From: Batkoa obscura
Taxonomy: Eukaryota; Entomophthoromycota; Entomophthoromycetes; Entomophthorales; Batkoaceae
Reading direction: 5' to 3'
NCBI GenBank assembly: GCA_030770535.1
Contig: JASVEC010000008.1
Location: 496,001-560,000, forward strand
Length of the DNA stretch: 64,000 bases
The notes below the pieces were generated by a model. It saw nothing but the letters and a program-made list of their open reading frames with translations, had not been told where the DNA came from and ran no database searches. This document shows positions 42,734 through 53,592 of the stretch, piece by piece. Numbering within the stretch: position 1 is the first letter of the stretch; every line of letters begins with the position of its first letter. The position numbers were made by a program, and so were the translations under genes.

Positions 42734-45135
42734 ATGCCTAACTTAAAGCTAATTACTCAGCCTTTAAACAGTTACCAACAGATGGCTGGGAACGATGGAG
42801 ACGATATTTCCAACAAAGCTGAAAAGGAAACTTTATCGCCCTTTTCACAAGCTAAACTCACATTTACTTTAAGTCAAAAGTTCCTTTATATTTTACCATC
42901 ACTAGTCATAGCTTTTGTACTATTTTGTTCCTTAACAACTATAAATGCTTTAACAATTGATAGTACACCACATCAATCTCAATCTCAATCTCAAGCTCTC
43001 AGCCAATATATAGACCCATTTGAAGGCTTTGATAACATACCAAATTCCGACTCTCTTCGCTCACATTTAAAGCACATCACTCAAAGCGTCCATATTGCTG
43101 GTAAAGGTAAGTTACTTGCTGAGTGGTACGCCAAAAAACTACAATTCTACGGCCTTAAAACTGAGATCGTCAAGTATTATCCTTATTTAAACTACCCTTC
43201 CAAACGTCGATTGGCAATTGTTTCCCCACCAACCTTAAAATATGAAGCCAAACTAGTTGAAGATGTAGTAGATGAAGATCCCACTTCCCATGACCCAAAT
43301 GTAGTACCAACTTTTCATGGATTATCAGCAAATGGTAATGTAACTACTGAATTGGTATATGCTAATTATGGTACATGGGAGGATTTTAAAGTACTCAAAT
43401 CAAACAATATAACTGTAAAAGGGAAGATCGCTTTGGTTCGATATGGTAAATGCTTTCGTGGCCTCAAATTACGTGCTGCTGAGCTCAATGGTGCGGTTGG
43501 TGTACTTATATATTCAGATCCTTTAGATGATGGTGAAAACTTAGGTGATGTGTATCCAAAGGGGCCTTACCGCCCAAGCAGTGGGGTACAAAGGGGTACT
43601 GTAAGTTACCTTAGTTTATCACCCGGAGACCCACTGACACCTGGAGTTGCTGCTACTAAGGATGCCAAGCGTATTTCATTAGAAAAATCCAAAATTCTAC
43701 CCAAAATCCCATCTCTACCAATCTCATATGGGGATGCTTTACCTTTATTAAAAGCTTTGGTAAACGAGGGTAAACAAGTTGATAAACTGGGTTCTGATTG
43801 GACAGGTGGTTTAAAGGTAAGTTATTGGACTGGACCATCTAGAGCTAAGGTTAATTTAATCAATATTGTAGATGGCGGTATACAAACTATATACAATGTA
43901 ATCGCCACTATTCCAGGAGAGGAAGAAATAGATAAGCAAATAATTGTAGGCAACCACCGAGATGGTTGGGTATATGGAGCTAATGACCCAGGATCTGGCA
44001 GTAGTATGATGTTAGAAGTAGCACGTACACTTGGTTCCTTATTGAAAAGTGGATGGCGACCAAAAAGAACTATTAAATTGTGTAGCTGGGATGCAGAAGA
44101 GTATGGATTAATTGGATCGACTGAATGGGTAGAAGACTTTTCCAAAAAATTAAGTAAAGAAGCGATTGTTTATATCAATGTTGATGCTTTTGAAGGTACT
44201 CAGTTTTCTCCTAGTGGTACCCCTAGTTTACTCAAATTAGTTAAAAATATCACTGCACAAGTTAAAGATCCTCATGGTAATGGTACTATCTATGACTCTT
44301 GGTATAAGGACACTAAAGGCAAAACAGAATTACAGGGATTGGGATCAGGTAGTGATTACACCCCATTTTACCAGCATCTCGGTATCTCCTCTTTGGACCT
44401 TAAATTTTATTCGAAAATCGGTTCCGGGATGTATCATTCTAACTACGATTCATTTCATTTTGTAGATAAGTTTGGTGATCCAGGGTTCAAAACATATCTT
44501 GCAATGTCTCAAATTGTAGGAAAATTATTGATCACTTTGGCTGATAAGCCACTCGTTTCCTTCCACCTCGCTCACTATGGATTAAAGTTAACGGAATATA
44601 TTGATAAAGTAGACCAAAGTCTTGAGGAAGAAGCAAAAAATAAACTTAGTTTAGTTGCTTTCCGTAAGGCAGTATCTGAGTTTACTACTGAGTGTAAAAA
44701 GATTGATGATAAAGCTGCTTTATTAAATAATAAATTAAGTAGCAATAAAAAAAAAGGATGTCAAAAAGATGATAATATATGTATTAATGAATTAAATTGG
44801 ATCAATAATAAGATGGTTTATTTGGAACGTAAGATGCTTGATCAAAAAGGTAACATGAATATAAATAAAAGGTTATTTATTAATTCAATTATTAAGGTAT
44901 CGAGGGAAGAGAATTTTATAAACACTTTGTCTATGCACCAGGACTTTGGGCTGGGTAAATTAAGTTTTTATTATTGAGCCTTTATTTAACATTTTATAGG
45001 TATGGCTCACAAGTATTTCCTTCTTTAAATGAAGCTTTGGAGATTAAAGATTTTGCAAAAACTAATAAAGTGGTACGTAATTATACGAATCTCATAAAGA
45101 AGGCAACGGCTTTTCTTAAATCAGGAAGTTTATGA
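42734..45135 (+). CDS. Glutamate carboxypeptidase II/transferrin-receptor-like M28 peptidase (Vps70-like), three exons
   Basis: Exons 42734-44849, 44897-44954 and 45000-45135 (introns 47 and 45 nt) give 769 residues. Type II membrane protein: cytoplasmic tail of ~48 residues, one helix at about 49-72, then a lumenal or extracellular part with a protease-associated domain (VKGKIALVRYGKCFRG), an M28 zinc peptidase domain and a C-terminal dimerisation domain. All zinc and catalytic positions of human GCPII are kept with the same spacing: His408 and Asp418 (NHRDGWVYGANDPGSG), Glu455/Glu456 (WDAEEYG), Asp484 (NVDAF) and His568 (YHSNYDS), so an active peptidase is likely. Splicing restores the canonical GREFYKHFVYAPGLWAGYGS that is lost if the first exon is read through. 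A QSQSQSQ tract follows the helix. Yeast relatives are Vps70 and Tre1/Tre2. Confidence 0.9.
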
Positions 45136-45531
45136 GTATCAAAGTCGATTTATTTGAATTTGACTTAAACATGAAATAAATCTTTTAGTTTAAATTATAT
45201 CTATTTTTTAAATAACATTGATAGTAATAGTTATATTATATAAATGGGTTTTTAATCTGTTATAAGACATTGTTCTTTATTACATATTTAAACAGACAGA
45301 GGTTTATTGAAATCAATTATTTTTTAAAACATCTCATTTATTTATAAAAATCAATAAATTAAAGATTATTTACAAAAATCATCAAGCTTTTATTAGATAT
45401 ACATACACTTTAGTTTAAAACAATAATAAAGATTTAACTTATAATACATAAAATGCTTTATCAAACAACAAAAACTATCAATTTAATTTACATATTAATT
45501 AAAGTTTATTTGATTCAACTGTAAGCTCAAT
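45136..45531. other. Spacer between converging 3' ends
   Basis: AT-rich; nothing recognised. Confidence 0.45.
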
Positions 45532-47268
45532 TCAGGTACATTTAAAAGGTTTAAAAGCACCACACCAATATGTAGAAGTTGTATACTCATAAGGTAATAC
45601 AGCATTATTATTGTTATCATTATTTATATTACTAATAGTATTGTTGAGCGGGTTATTGGTCTCATTCACAGCATTAAAATTATCAAGATAATTATTGGCG
45701 TAACTCATGGTGTAACGATTGAAGCGTGGTAAAGCAACTGAATTATTACTAGTTATTGATAAATCACTAAAAAAAGAATCCCTTATTTTATAATTATTTT
45801 TTGGACTATCTTGGGGATAAAAATGACTAGAAATAGTATATATATTTCTATGTTGTCTTAGTCTGTGGTTATAAATGATATTATTGCTGTCAGTTCTTTG
45901 TCTCATATCAATATTATTACTGGTAGTACATTCAATATTATTAGTATTGTTTAGTATACTATTGTCATTGACATTTAATTTGTATTTCTTAGCTCGGTTT
46001 AAATAAGAATTAGTAGTTGGATCAGAGGTCCTTGGTTTATCTAATTTTAATAAATTTTTGTTGATAAAATTATTAAATGTTGAGTTAAAAGCTGGTAATG
46101 GTAGATTAAAGTTAAATAAAATCTTATTATCATCGGCGGTATCATTTTCATTAATGGGATTATTTCCTGCAGCTACATTTATGTCATCCCTATCAGTACT
46201 GTTACTTGTGTTATCACTGTTGTTATCGATTACTGGCTCAATAGTATGATTCAATATTATACTTTTCAATGAAAAATAATAGAATTGAAGGGTTGTAAAT
46301 AAATAATTGTGATGATTGAAATAAATTAAATTAACTAATAAGAACAATATTTTCAACCAATAATCATATAAATAAATGAAATGAAATTTACTTGTTAGTA
46401 AATAAATTGAAGAATTATTTAGTATGATTCTAAGTGTGTTGTCGAACATGAAATAAACGATTAACAAAATAGATAATGCTAGTAGTATTATTAGTTGTAT
46501 CCTTCTTAATAAAACAATTGTTTTCCTATTCATACTCATGTTATTAACTTCATTCTTATTTATTTTATTATTATTGATATCTACTTTAATAAAATTGCTC
46601 TCATTTAAGAACTCATTGCTTAAATTATTTAGTGAATATCTCTGCCATCTTTTAGGTGGATCGGGGAATTGATGAAAGAGTATTGTAGTACGATTACTAT
46701 GGACATTACTATTGTATTTCTTATTAAATATCCTTAATACTTTTTTAAATAAATTGTACACAAATATAACCAAATAAATAGATAAAGTTAATAAATTTAA
46801 GCTGTAAATTCCATATTTGAATCTTTTTAACATGTCATTGTCGTTATTCACATTATTAATATTACAATAATAATATTGGTTACTAAAGTTGTAATAAGAG
46901 TTAAAGTTGCGAATATTATTAGTATTAAATAATAGGGATGAAATATTGACTATAAAATGAGATAAAAATAATAGCAAAAATAATAATTTATATATAGCAC
47001 TCTTAGTCATATATATTAAGTTTAGTACTAGAATCAATTCAAATATTATACTATTTAAAAATTGGTTTAACTCACATATACTTATTTCCTTATAATTTAG
47101 ATATTGGAATATTATATTACTGAGAATATAACTGCTACTTGATACTATTATCCCTATCGCTACTTTGCTGTAGTTGTTATTTATATTGCTTATACTATTA
47201 TATAAAATTGGGATTGAAATAAAAAAAGACAGGATCAAGGAAACCCAAAGTAGAATAGCGATATCCAT
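45532..47268 (-). CDS. Predicted seven-helix membrane protein, possible GPCR-like
   Basis: 578 residues, single exon. Hydrophobic segments at about 3-23, 36-57, 70-88, 93-114, 152-174, 255-275 and 303-317 make seven likely helices. A long loop of ~80 residues lies between helices 5 and 6, and the hydrophilic C-terminal tail of ~250 residues is strongly Asn-rich. Cys65 before helix 3 and Cys135 before helix 5 could form the disulfide common in G-protein-coupled receptors. The layout (long third inner loop, long tail) resembles fungal GPCRs, but I see no diagnostic motif of the pheromone, cAMP or nutrient receptor families. Alternatives: an unrelated transporter or an orphan membrane protein. 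Codon use is extremely AT-rich with Asn/Ile/Leu runs. Confidence 0.65.
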   Translation of the reverse strand: MDIAILLWVSLILSFFISIPILYNSISNINNNYSKVAIGIIVSSSSYILSNIIFQYLNYKEISICELNQFLNSIIFELILVLNLIYMTKSAIYKLLFLLLFLSHFIVNISSLLFNTNNIRNFNSYYNFSNQYYYCNINNVNNDNDMLKRFKYGIYSLNLLTLSIYLVIFVYNLFKKVLRIFNKKYNSNVHSNRTTILFHQFPDPPKRWQRYSLNNLSNEFLNESNFIKVDINNNKINKNEVNNMSMNRKTIVLLRRIQLIILLALSILLIVYFMFDNTLRIILNNSSIYLLTSKFHFIYLYDYWLKILFLLVNLIYFNHHNYLFTTLQFYYFSLKSIILNHTIEPVIDNNSDNTSNSTDRDDINVAAGNNPINENDTADDNKILFNFNLPLPAFNSTFNNFINKNLLKLDKPRTSDPTTNSYLNRAKKYKLNVNDNSILNNTNNIECTTSNNIDMRQRTDSNNIIYNHRLRQHRNIYTISSHFYPQDSPKNNYKIRDSFFSDLSITSNNSVALPRFNRYTMSYANNYLDNFNAVNETNNPLNNTISNINNDNNNNAVLPYEYTTSTYWCGAFKPFKCT

Positions 47269-47596
47269 ACTTCGTTAATATTTTAAAAAAAAGGATAAAA
47301 AGAAAAAGTTTATTTTTATAACTATTTATTTATTAATATATTTATACTTATTCTTTTTTTTGTTTTTAAATATAAACATAGTAATATATTGATAAGCTTC
47401 AAGCCTTGAAATTTATAATAAAATAAAGCTTATATGCTGCCTTTCTTAATAAAATATGGCATAAAAGTGTCTGTGCTTGAGTCGTCCTAAACCACCAATC
47501 AATATTACAAAATAAAAATAACTTATGTTTGATTCATTTAGTCCAATTTCAAGGTTCAATGGCCCAATTGATGAGTATTTTGAGTTACTATCCTCT
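47269..47596. other. Spacer, nothing recognised
   Basis: Upstream of the membrane protein gene. AT-rich with A runs. Confidence 0.45.
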
Positions 47597-47759
47597 ATTA
47601 GGTCATTCTCTATGTTTCAGACGTTTTCATTTAAATTTGTTATTAATATTTTTTACCTGAATTTAAAAACCACACGTAATACTGTGTCTTTAAATTCAGG
47701 TAAAAAATATCAATAACAAATTTAAATGAAAACGTCTGAAACATAGAGAATGACCTAAT
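47597..47759. repeat. 163-bp near-perfect palindrome (hairpin)
   Basis: Arms 47597-47667 and 47689-47759 are 71 bp each and match at 70 of 71 positions as reverse complements (ends ATTAGGTCATTC and GAATGACCTAAT). The 21-bp spacer can pair further (ACAC/GTGT) around GTAATACT. It carries no MITE or LTR sequence, and I see no other copy in the window. It is not part of a gene that I can support. Confidence 0.93.
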
Positions 47760-48474
47760 GTATAGGTTTCACATAGATAATTTTGATTATTTAAAAGAAT
47801 GAGAAGTTATTAGTTGCAAGGGCAAATGTTTATTGTGTACAAAATTAGAACTTATTCTTCAGCATAAAAACCTTGATGTTGCAGTTCTACACCTTCAGCA
47901 ATTATTTTTCATTAAACTAACTAAGACTATTCGAAAACCTTTAAATAAGCTGGTGCTTAGATTTAAGAATATGCTAAGTTGCATGCATTTACCATTAACT
48001 TTTATAGCTTATTAAACTAGCCCAAAGCAAGTAATTGGTAGTCTGGATTGAGTGAGGTCAAACTTAATATAACTAATCTAAGTGTAATGTTGAATTTCTT
48101 TGGGTAGAACAATGCAACTACAACTGATGATATCAACACTAACCCAACCTAACCAAACGGCTATTTGTAATATTTAATTAAAATGGAAAATAACTTAATA
48201 AATAAATTCAGCTTTAATATCGCTTACATAATACTTATTTAAATTCATAAGGATTATAATGCTTTAATCGATATTTTGAATGATTAATTGCCTTGGGTGA
48301 AATATTTATTTAATCTATTAAACACCTTGGTATTAATACTAAAGGATGCGAAGCTCCAATAAATTGTCTTATTTTCTTTAGCCACTACACTTAGACCAAC
48401 AAACTGTCACTCGAAAAGATTCAAGCTTTTTTTTTACAAAAATTTAGGATATGAAAGTTTTGTAAACAATATAT
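47760..48474. other. Spacer, nothing recognised
   Basis: Contains short open frames only. No similarity recognised. Confidence 0.4.
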
Positions 48475-48573
48475 GGGGATGTATTTTTTTGTTTAAGGAT
48501 TTTACTAATAATCTTTCCACTCAAATAGCGCTTAAAAAATGGAAAAAATAATGAAGCCAAAAAAAACATCTCC
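48475..48573 (+). mobile_element. ~98-bp GGGGATGT MITE
   Basis: GGGGATGTATTTTTTTG to AAAACATCTCC, flanked by ATAT (48471-48474 and 48574-48577). Confidence 0.86.
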
Positions 48574-48833
48574 ATATAAATAGCTGTAAATAAACAGAAT
48601 AAAAATAAGTTTGAAATGCTTTATTTAAAATAAATTACTAGGTACGTTTATATCTAGTATGTGAAATAGATGCTAGCCCAAACAAGTTGGAATAAAGTGA
48701 TGACTTATAGTACAAATGCTAAAAAAATAAGGTCAGGATAATCAATATCAAATAAGTATATGAAGGAGAAGTTGCTGTTAACGAGAGTAAAGCAATGAAT
48801 AAGAATAATAGAACAATTTTAATGAAGACTCAA

Positions 48834-49103
48834 TTATCTTAACTGAATGGGGGTAAGAGAGACGGTGATAGTTGAGTAATGTTTACCATTCATTGAATAT
48901 CCTTTATTTAGTAAATCTTCGAAGTGGATATCTCTTAATTTTTGATCAATTACTTTTTCAACCTTTTTTTCCTTAAGCAATATCACCTCACTACCACTCA
49001 GTTGACTAAACTTCTTTATACTATTCATTTTGCTATTTACTTTCCAGCTTATCCTTTTGTTGTCTTTGTCCTGAAATATAACGTAACCCTGTACTTGTTG
49101 CAT
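48834..49103 (-). CDS. Small unknown protein
   Basis: 89 residues from MQQVQGYVIF to VSLTPIQLR. Composition is ordinary for a folded protein: mixed charges, a possible beta-rich N-terminus (VIFQDKDNKRISWKV), a central helix (SEVILLKEKKVEKVIDQKL) and a beta C-terminal end. No Cys, signal peptide or membrane helix. I recognise no family. It could be a small independent gene or one exon of a longer gene. No TATA box is obvious. Confidence 0.5.
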   Translation of the reverse strand: MQQVQGYVIFQDKDNKRISWKVNSKMNSIKKFSQLSGSEVILLKEKKVEKVIDQKLRDIHFEDLLNKGYSMNGKHYSTITVSLTPIQLR

Positions 49104-50939
49104 GATTTAGAATTTTAAAATATAGATTGGTACTAAGTTTTGAGTTTTACTTTCTTTATATACTTTTATCTTGAAAAAAATCACACGGTATTAGAGATGT
49201 GAATTGTAATAAATAGAATAAAGGAGTTATAAATATCTTTTTATTTCATCTCACAGACTTTTATAGTAACAATCGTAAGAAACCTTATTTTCTACAAAAT
49301 TCTATTCTTACCTTACAAAATTAATTTCTTATTTTGGCTGCTACTTATGATTTAATAACCTTGATTTTCAATCAGTTTTTTGTATAACTTGTTTTTATTT
49401 TATAGTCATTATTATAATATTTATATATTCTATATTGTATTATACTGTACTACAAATACTACATCTTTATATACCATTTCTTCCGTATTATGTGCCATAT
49501 ATTATACTGCCGGAGTTTATATAAAGTAATATTAATACTATTATCCCAAAGAATGATTTGAACAATAACTCAACTTAATCAATAATGATAAAGTCAAGTA
49601 AACCCGACAAGCCAACTAAAATAGGTAATGCAATTAAAGTTACTAAATCTTTATCAATGACTTTCAATTGGCTTACTATTAATTTTACAATGTATTAATC
49701 TAGAACTTTATACTTCGAATTTTTCTGCAATTCATTTGATTACCTTATGATATGAATTTGACCAATTAAAATTGTTGCTTCTTACTATTAATTTTTTTCA
49801 TAAATTAAAACTTGCTAATTCGAGCTCAATAAAGTATAAAACGGGATGTTGATGCTAGCATACCCTTACATCCTACCTTTGATTACAAACTTCTATCTCG
49901 ATTCATTTTTTATTGTTTGTATTGTATTAATTTTGATTATTTTATGTAATTTATATTTGTTTAATTTATTTTTTATATGGGTTTTCAAAATTCATTTGAA
50001 ATACAAGCTGATATAATTTTAAGACACTAGATAAGTCATTTAAACTCAACCATCCCTTAAAGATAACAAATATAAGTAACTCAAAAATAATAACTATATA
50101 TAGGGAATATGTTTTTAAAAATTTATCTTATTTTAAATAAATTTAGTTTCAACTTTATTAAAGAAATTTATTAGTAATTCATTCTTTAAGCCACATACTA
50201 TTTACTATTAACCACTATTTCTCCTATTACCGTGTTATCAGGATGGATCATTTACTTTTATTAATAAATTATGGTGATTCACCGTAATGACTGTTTGGTC
50301 ATTATTATATTATAATTTATGTTATTAATTGGCGATGATATCAAGACAAGGGAATGAAAGAGAAAAACCTTTGTAAAATATGGAAATTGGCATACTAAGG
50401 TTAGAAAAAATCCAATTACTATATATAATTAGAAGCTAAATCCCAAAGGCTGATGTTTGATTTATTAATACATTATTAATTTAATGATTATTCATATCTT
50501 ATTATTCAATCCGTATAATTTGCCAAGTCATCACCAACTGAGTTTAAGCTTATAAAAGATATGGCTTTCAAAGCTATTACCTCAATCTCTTGGATCTAAC
50601 GTGAGAGGATCTAATTAAAACGAAATATGGTTCATGGGAAAAACTAAACCGACAACTAATTACAAGGAATAGGAAATTATTTACTAGATCCTTATCGAAA
50701 ATAAATCGGCTATAGTTAATTTAACATAACAAAAGTCAAGGTATTTACTTCTAAATGCAAAATCCATCTACTCTAAGCCTATTCTAACATCTTTATTTTA
50801 CTAATTGCAAAGCTAATCCAAATTTAAATTATAAGGGTTCAATGTTGATATTAAATTTAAAAAAGTTTATGTAATCAATTGGATGAAGTTTGAATTAAAT
50901 TTATGACTGGCTAAAGTAAAATCCGAGAGCAAAAACTAT
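49104..50939. other. 1.8-kb spacer, nothing recognised
   Basis: No frame above background, no MITE or LTR, and slightly less AT-extreme than surrounding repeats. Confidence 0.4.
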
Positions 50940-51012
50940 TGGAGTAGCAGGGTTTCGATCCCCGTGCCCCTCGCATGCAAAGCGAGTACTCTACCGATTG
51001 AGCTACTACCCC
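50940..51012 (-). tRNA. tRNA-Ala (UGC)
   Basis: 73 nt with discriminator A. Minus strand begins GGGGTAGTAGCTCAATCGG. The anticodon stem CTCGC/GCGAG encloses TTTGCAT, anticodon TGC. The acceptor GGGGTAG pairs with CTACTCC through one G-T pair. No intron. The T-loop reads TTCGAAA-like (ATCGAAA) with stem GCACGGGGATCGAAACCCTGC. Confidence 0.93.
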
Positions 51013-51147
51013 AGTTTGGTATAAAGAGTAACTAAAAAATATTATTTAATATTTCAAATCATTGCAGTTAATGTCAAAAATGTTTTTATACTTGTTTTTG
51101 ATATATTGGCCAAAGTTTAAAGCTAGTTGTATTCAAACAACAATATA

Positions 51148-51709
51148 GGGGTATCCAAACTGGTTTCAAAATTTACTTAAAAATTAATTCAAATTTTAAG
51201 CTTTTAAATTTCTAAGTCCTTAATATGTGATTGGTTAAATTTAAAAAAGTTTAATAAAATAAAAAATTTAATATTAATAATAAAAAATTTAATCAAGTAA
51301 TATATAAAATTATTTTATTAAGATTTAATAAAAAAGTAGTAATAATAAATATTTTAATACTTTAAAAAATAAAATAATAATCAAGCTAATATTTTTTAAT
51401 ATTAGGGATGTGTTTTTTTGTTTAAGAATTTCACTAGCAATCTTTCCGCTTAAATAGCGCTCAAAAATGGAAAAAATAATGAAACCAAAAAAATACCCCC
51501 CATATATTTATTTATATATTATAACTTTGATTAATATCAATATATAAATTATATCAATAAAGCTTTTATTAATATAGTAATTTTTATTAAATTTAGTAAA
51601 AATTCTGCTAATTTACAACATATATTATAATAAAATAATTTAAAACTGTTATGTGTTTTTAAAATTTTATAAAAAATTAAATAAAAAAATAAAATCAATT
51701 TAGATATCC
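51148..51709 (+). mobile_element. Internally deleted derivative of the large transposon
   Basis: Left end GGGGTATCCAAACTGGTTTC and the following ~150 bp match the left end of the large copies. The right part (atattataactttgattaatatcaat ... aaaatcaatttagatatcc) matches their right end, with only scraps of transposase in between. About 560 bp including a MITE. The right end abuts the target duplication of copy 3. Confidence 0.75.
51405..51501 (+). mobile_element. ~98-bp GGGGATGT MITE inside the deleted derivative
   Basis: GGGATGTGTTTTTTTG to AAATACCCCCC, flanked by ATTA and ATAT, so the target copy has changed. Confidence 0.78.
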
Positions 51710-51839
51710 TTATGGGGGTGTCGGAATTGGTTTCAGAATTTAACTAGAAATTAATCCAAATTTTAAGTTTTTAAATTTGTAAGTCTTTAATGTATGATTA
51801 GCTAAATTTAAAAAGCTTAAAATTAAATATAAAAATTTA

Positions 51840-52153
51840 GCTTAATTAACTGGCCGTAAGTCAAAATGCTTTAGTTTATGTAACTAAGATAGACTTAAAT
51901 GAATAAGAATAATATGTAATAAGCTACGAACTATATAAAATAAATAGAATAGAAGATACTGCTGTAAAATCTACGTAAAATACTATAAGACTTAGTGGCT
52001 TTATTAATAGTACGACATTAGGGAATAATTCAATCAAAAAGCCTCGAGCTATTATGTTGAAAAATCTCTTTTATATTCCAACTAGTTTTGTGAACAAGTT
52101 AAGTGATTATTATGCGATAATCAATCATAGAGCTGATGAAACGATATTTCACA
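51840..52153 (-). mobile_element. Old LTR fragment inside transposon copy 3
   Basis: Corresponds to 31318-31676 of copy 2, ending GATATTTCACA then GTGTTTTG. Its left part is missing. Fossil. Confidence 0.75.
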
Positions 52154-53023
52154 GTGTTTTGTATTTTTTTATTAAATGTTCAATAGATATATAATATATA
52201 AATATATAATTATTTGACTTTATTTTTTATTAAAATAAAAACAAAATGTAAGCTTTTATAACTAAACTTCGAAATGGAATTTCTAAAAACTTTAATACGG
52301 TAGGGAGAAGCACATTATATAAACATTGTAATTGATTTACATCAATTTTAGCAACTATTCACAATAACCCAGAGTTTACGGAATTTTATAATAAAACAAA
52401 AAAAGAGAAAAGAAAAGTTATTAAATTTTATTATTAATAATAACAAACTTAATCAAGCGATGTATAAGATTGGTGCTTTAAAGGAAACAGGAAATAAAAA
52501 CTAACAAGTAGCATTATTATCAACTATAGCTTCAGTATATTCTTTTAATGAATGTAAAATTTTTGGATTTAATATAAGTAGAAATCAATATGATTATTCA
52601 AAAATAATTAATAATAATAAAATACCAACATTACAACCTATTATTAAAAATACAAAAAAAATTAAAGATGAGTAAATTGAGATTATTATACAATATTTAC
52701 TTGATAATTCAACTATTTCATCAAGATTCAATAAAAAAAATAATGATAATAAATATTCGTCAGATAATATATATATATTAAATAAAAGTAGAAGAATGAT
52801 ATACAGTAAATATTTTAATGATTTAAAAGATAAAGGAGTAGATAGGTCAACATTTTTCAAATATATACCAAATAATTTTAAAAATCCAGCAAGAAAAACA
52901 GACTTACGTAATATATGTGCCCAGTATACAGTTAGAAAAAAGCTATTTGAAAATAAAATAAATACAGCGACAAAAAATAAAGCAGAGATAGAGGAATCTT
53001 TTAATAAAGAAAAAAGGTTATAT

Positions 53024-53592
53024 GGGGATGTATTTTTTTGTTTAAGAATTTTACTAACAATATTTTCACTCAAATAGCGCTTAAAAAATGGAAAAAATAA
53101 TGAAACCAAAAAAAACACCCCCTGTGAAGGTTGATACTTAGTGGTCGAAGTTAAAAGCTACTCTTGCTTAATTAACTTGCCTTGAGTCGAAGGGTCTTAG
53201 TTTATGTAACTAAGATAGACTTAACTTAATAGAAATAGTACGTAATAAGCTACGAATTATGTAAAACAAATACAATGGAAGATACTACTGTAAAATCTAT
53301 ATAAGATGTTGTCAGAAAGACTTAGTGACTTTATTAACGATGCGTTATCAGGGAGTAATCCAATTAAGAAAAGCCTCGAGTTATCATGTTGAAGAATCTC
53401 TTTTATACTCTAATAAGTATGGATATCAAAACGAGAAAATAATATTCTTTGCAGTATGAAGTTAGAAATTCTCGCAGCAAATCAAAATAAGGGACTCTGA
53501 CTTGATTGTGTTTGAACTTGAGAACACAGCAACTTAAGTGGTTGTTGTGTTATAATCAATTCGAGAGCTAATAAAGTAATACTTCACACCCC
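53024..53592 (+). mobile_element. ~98-bp MITE in the transposase, itself split by an LTR
   Basis: MITE parts 53024-53122 and the CCCC at 53589-53592, flanked by ATAT (53020-53023 and 53593-53596). Copy 2 has the empty site ggttATATaaatt, which gives exact proof of insertion and of the 4-bp duplication. Confidence 0.88.
53123..53588 (-). mobile_element. Solo LTR inside a MITE
   Basis: 466 bp, TGTGAAGGTTGATAC to ATACTTCACA, flanked by CCCC (53119-53122 and 53589-53592), within the right terminus of the MITE. Same LTR family as the Ty3/gypsy element. Fossil. Confidence 0.88.

Noticed and set aside
43656-44465. Overlapping frames on both strands inside the peptidase gene
   Set aside because: Shadows of the M28 peptidase coding frame, which has clear family motifs.
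44850-44977. A frameshift in the M28 peptidase near its C-terminus
   Set aside because: At first the conserved GREFYKH...GLWAG appeared in another frame, but a GT-AG intron at 44850-44896 restores it exactly, followed by a second intron.
47525-47716. 63-codon frame starting MFDSFSPISRF
   Set aside because: Most of it is one arm and the spacer of the 163-bp palindrome. No other support for a gene.
47833-48015. 60-codon plus-strand frame
   Set aside because: Short, no recognisable sequence, no promoter signal.
52594-53118. 174-codon minus-strand frame, and a similar one at 39768-40034
   Set aside because: Antisense shadows of the transposase gene. The first also runs through the MITE at 53024.
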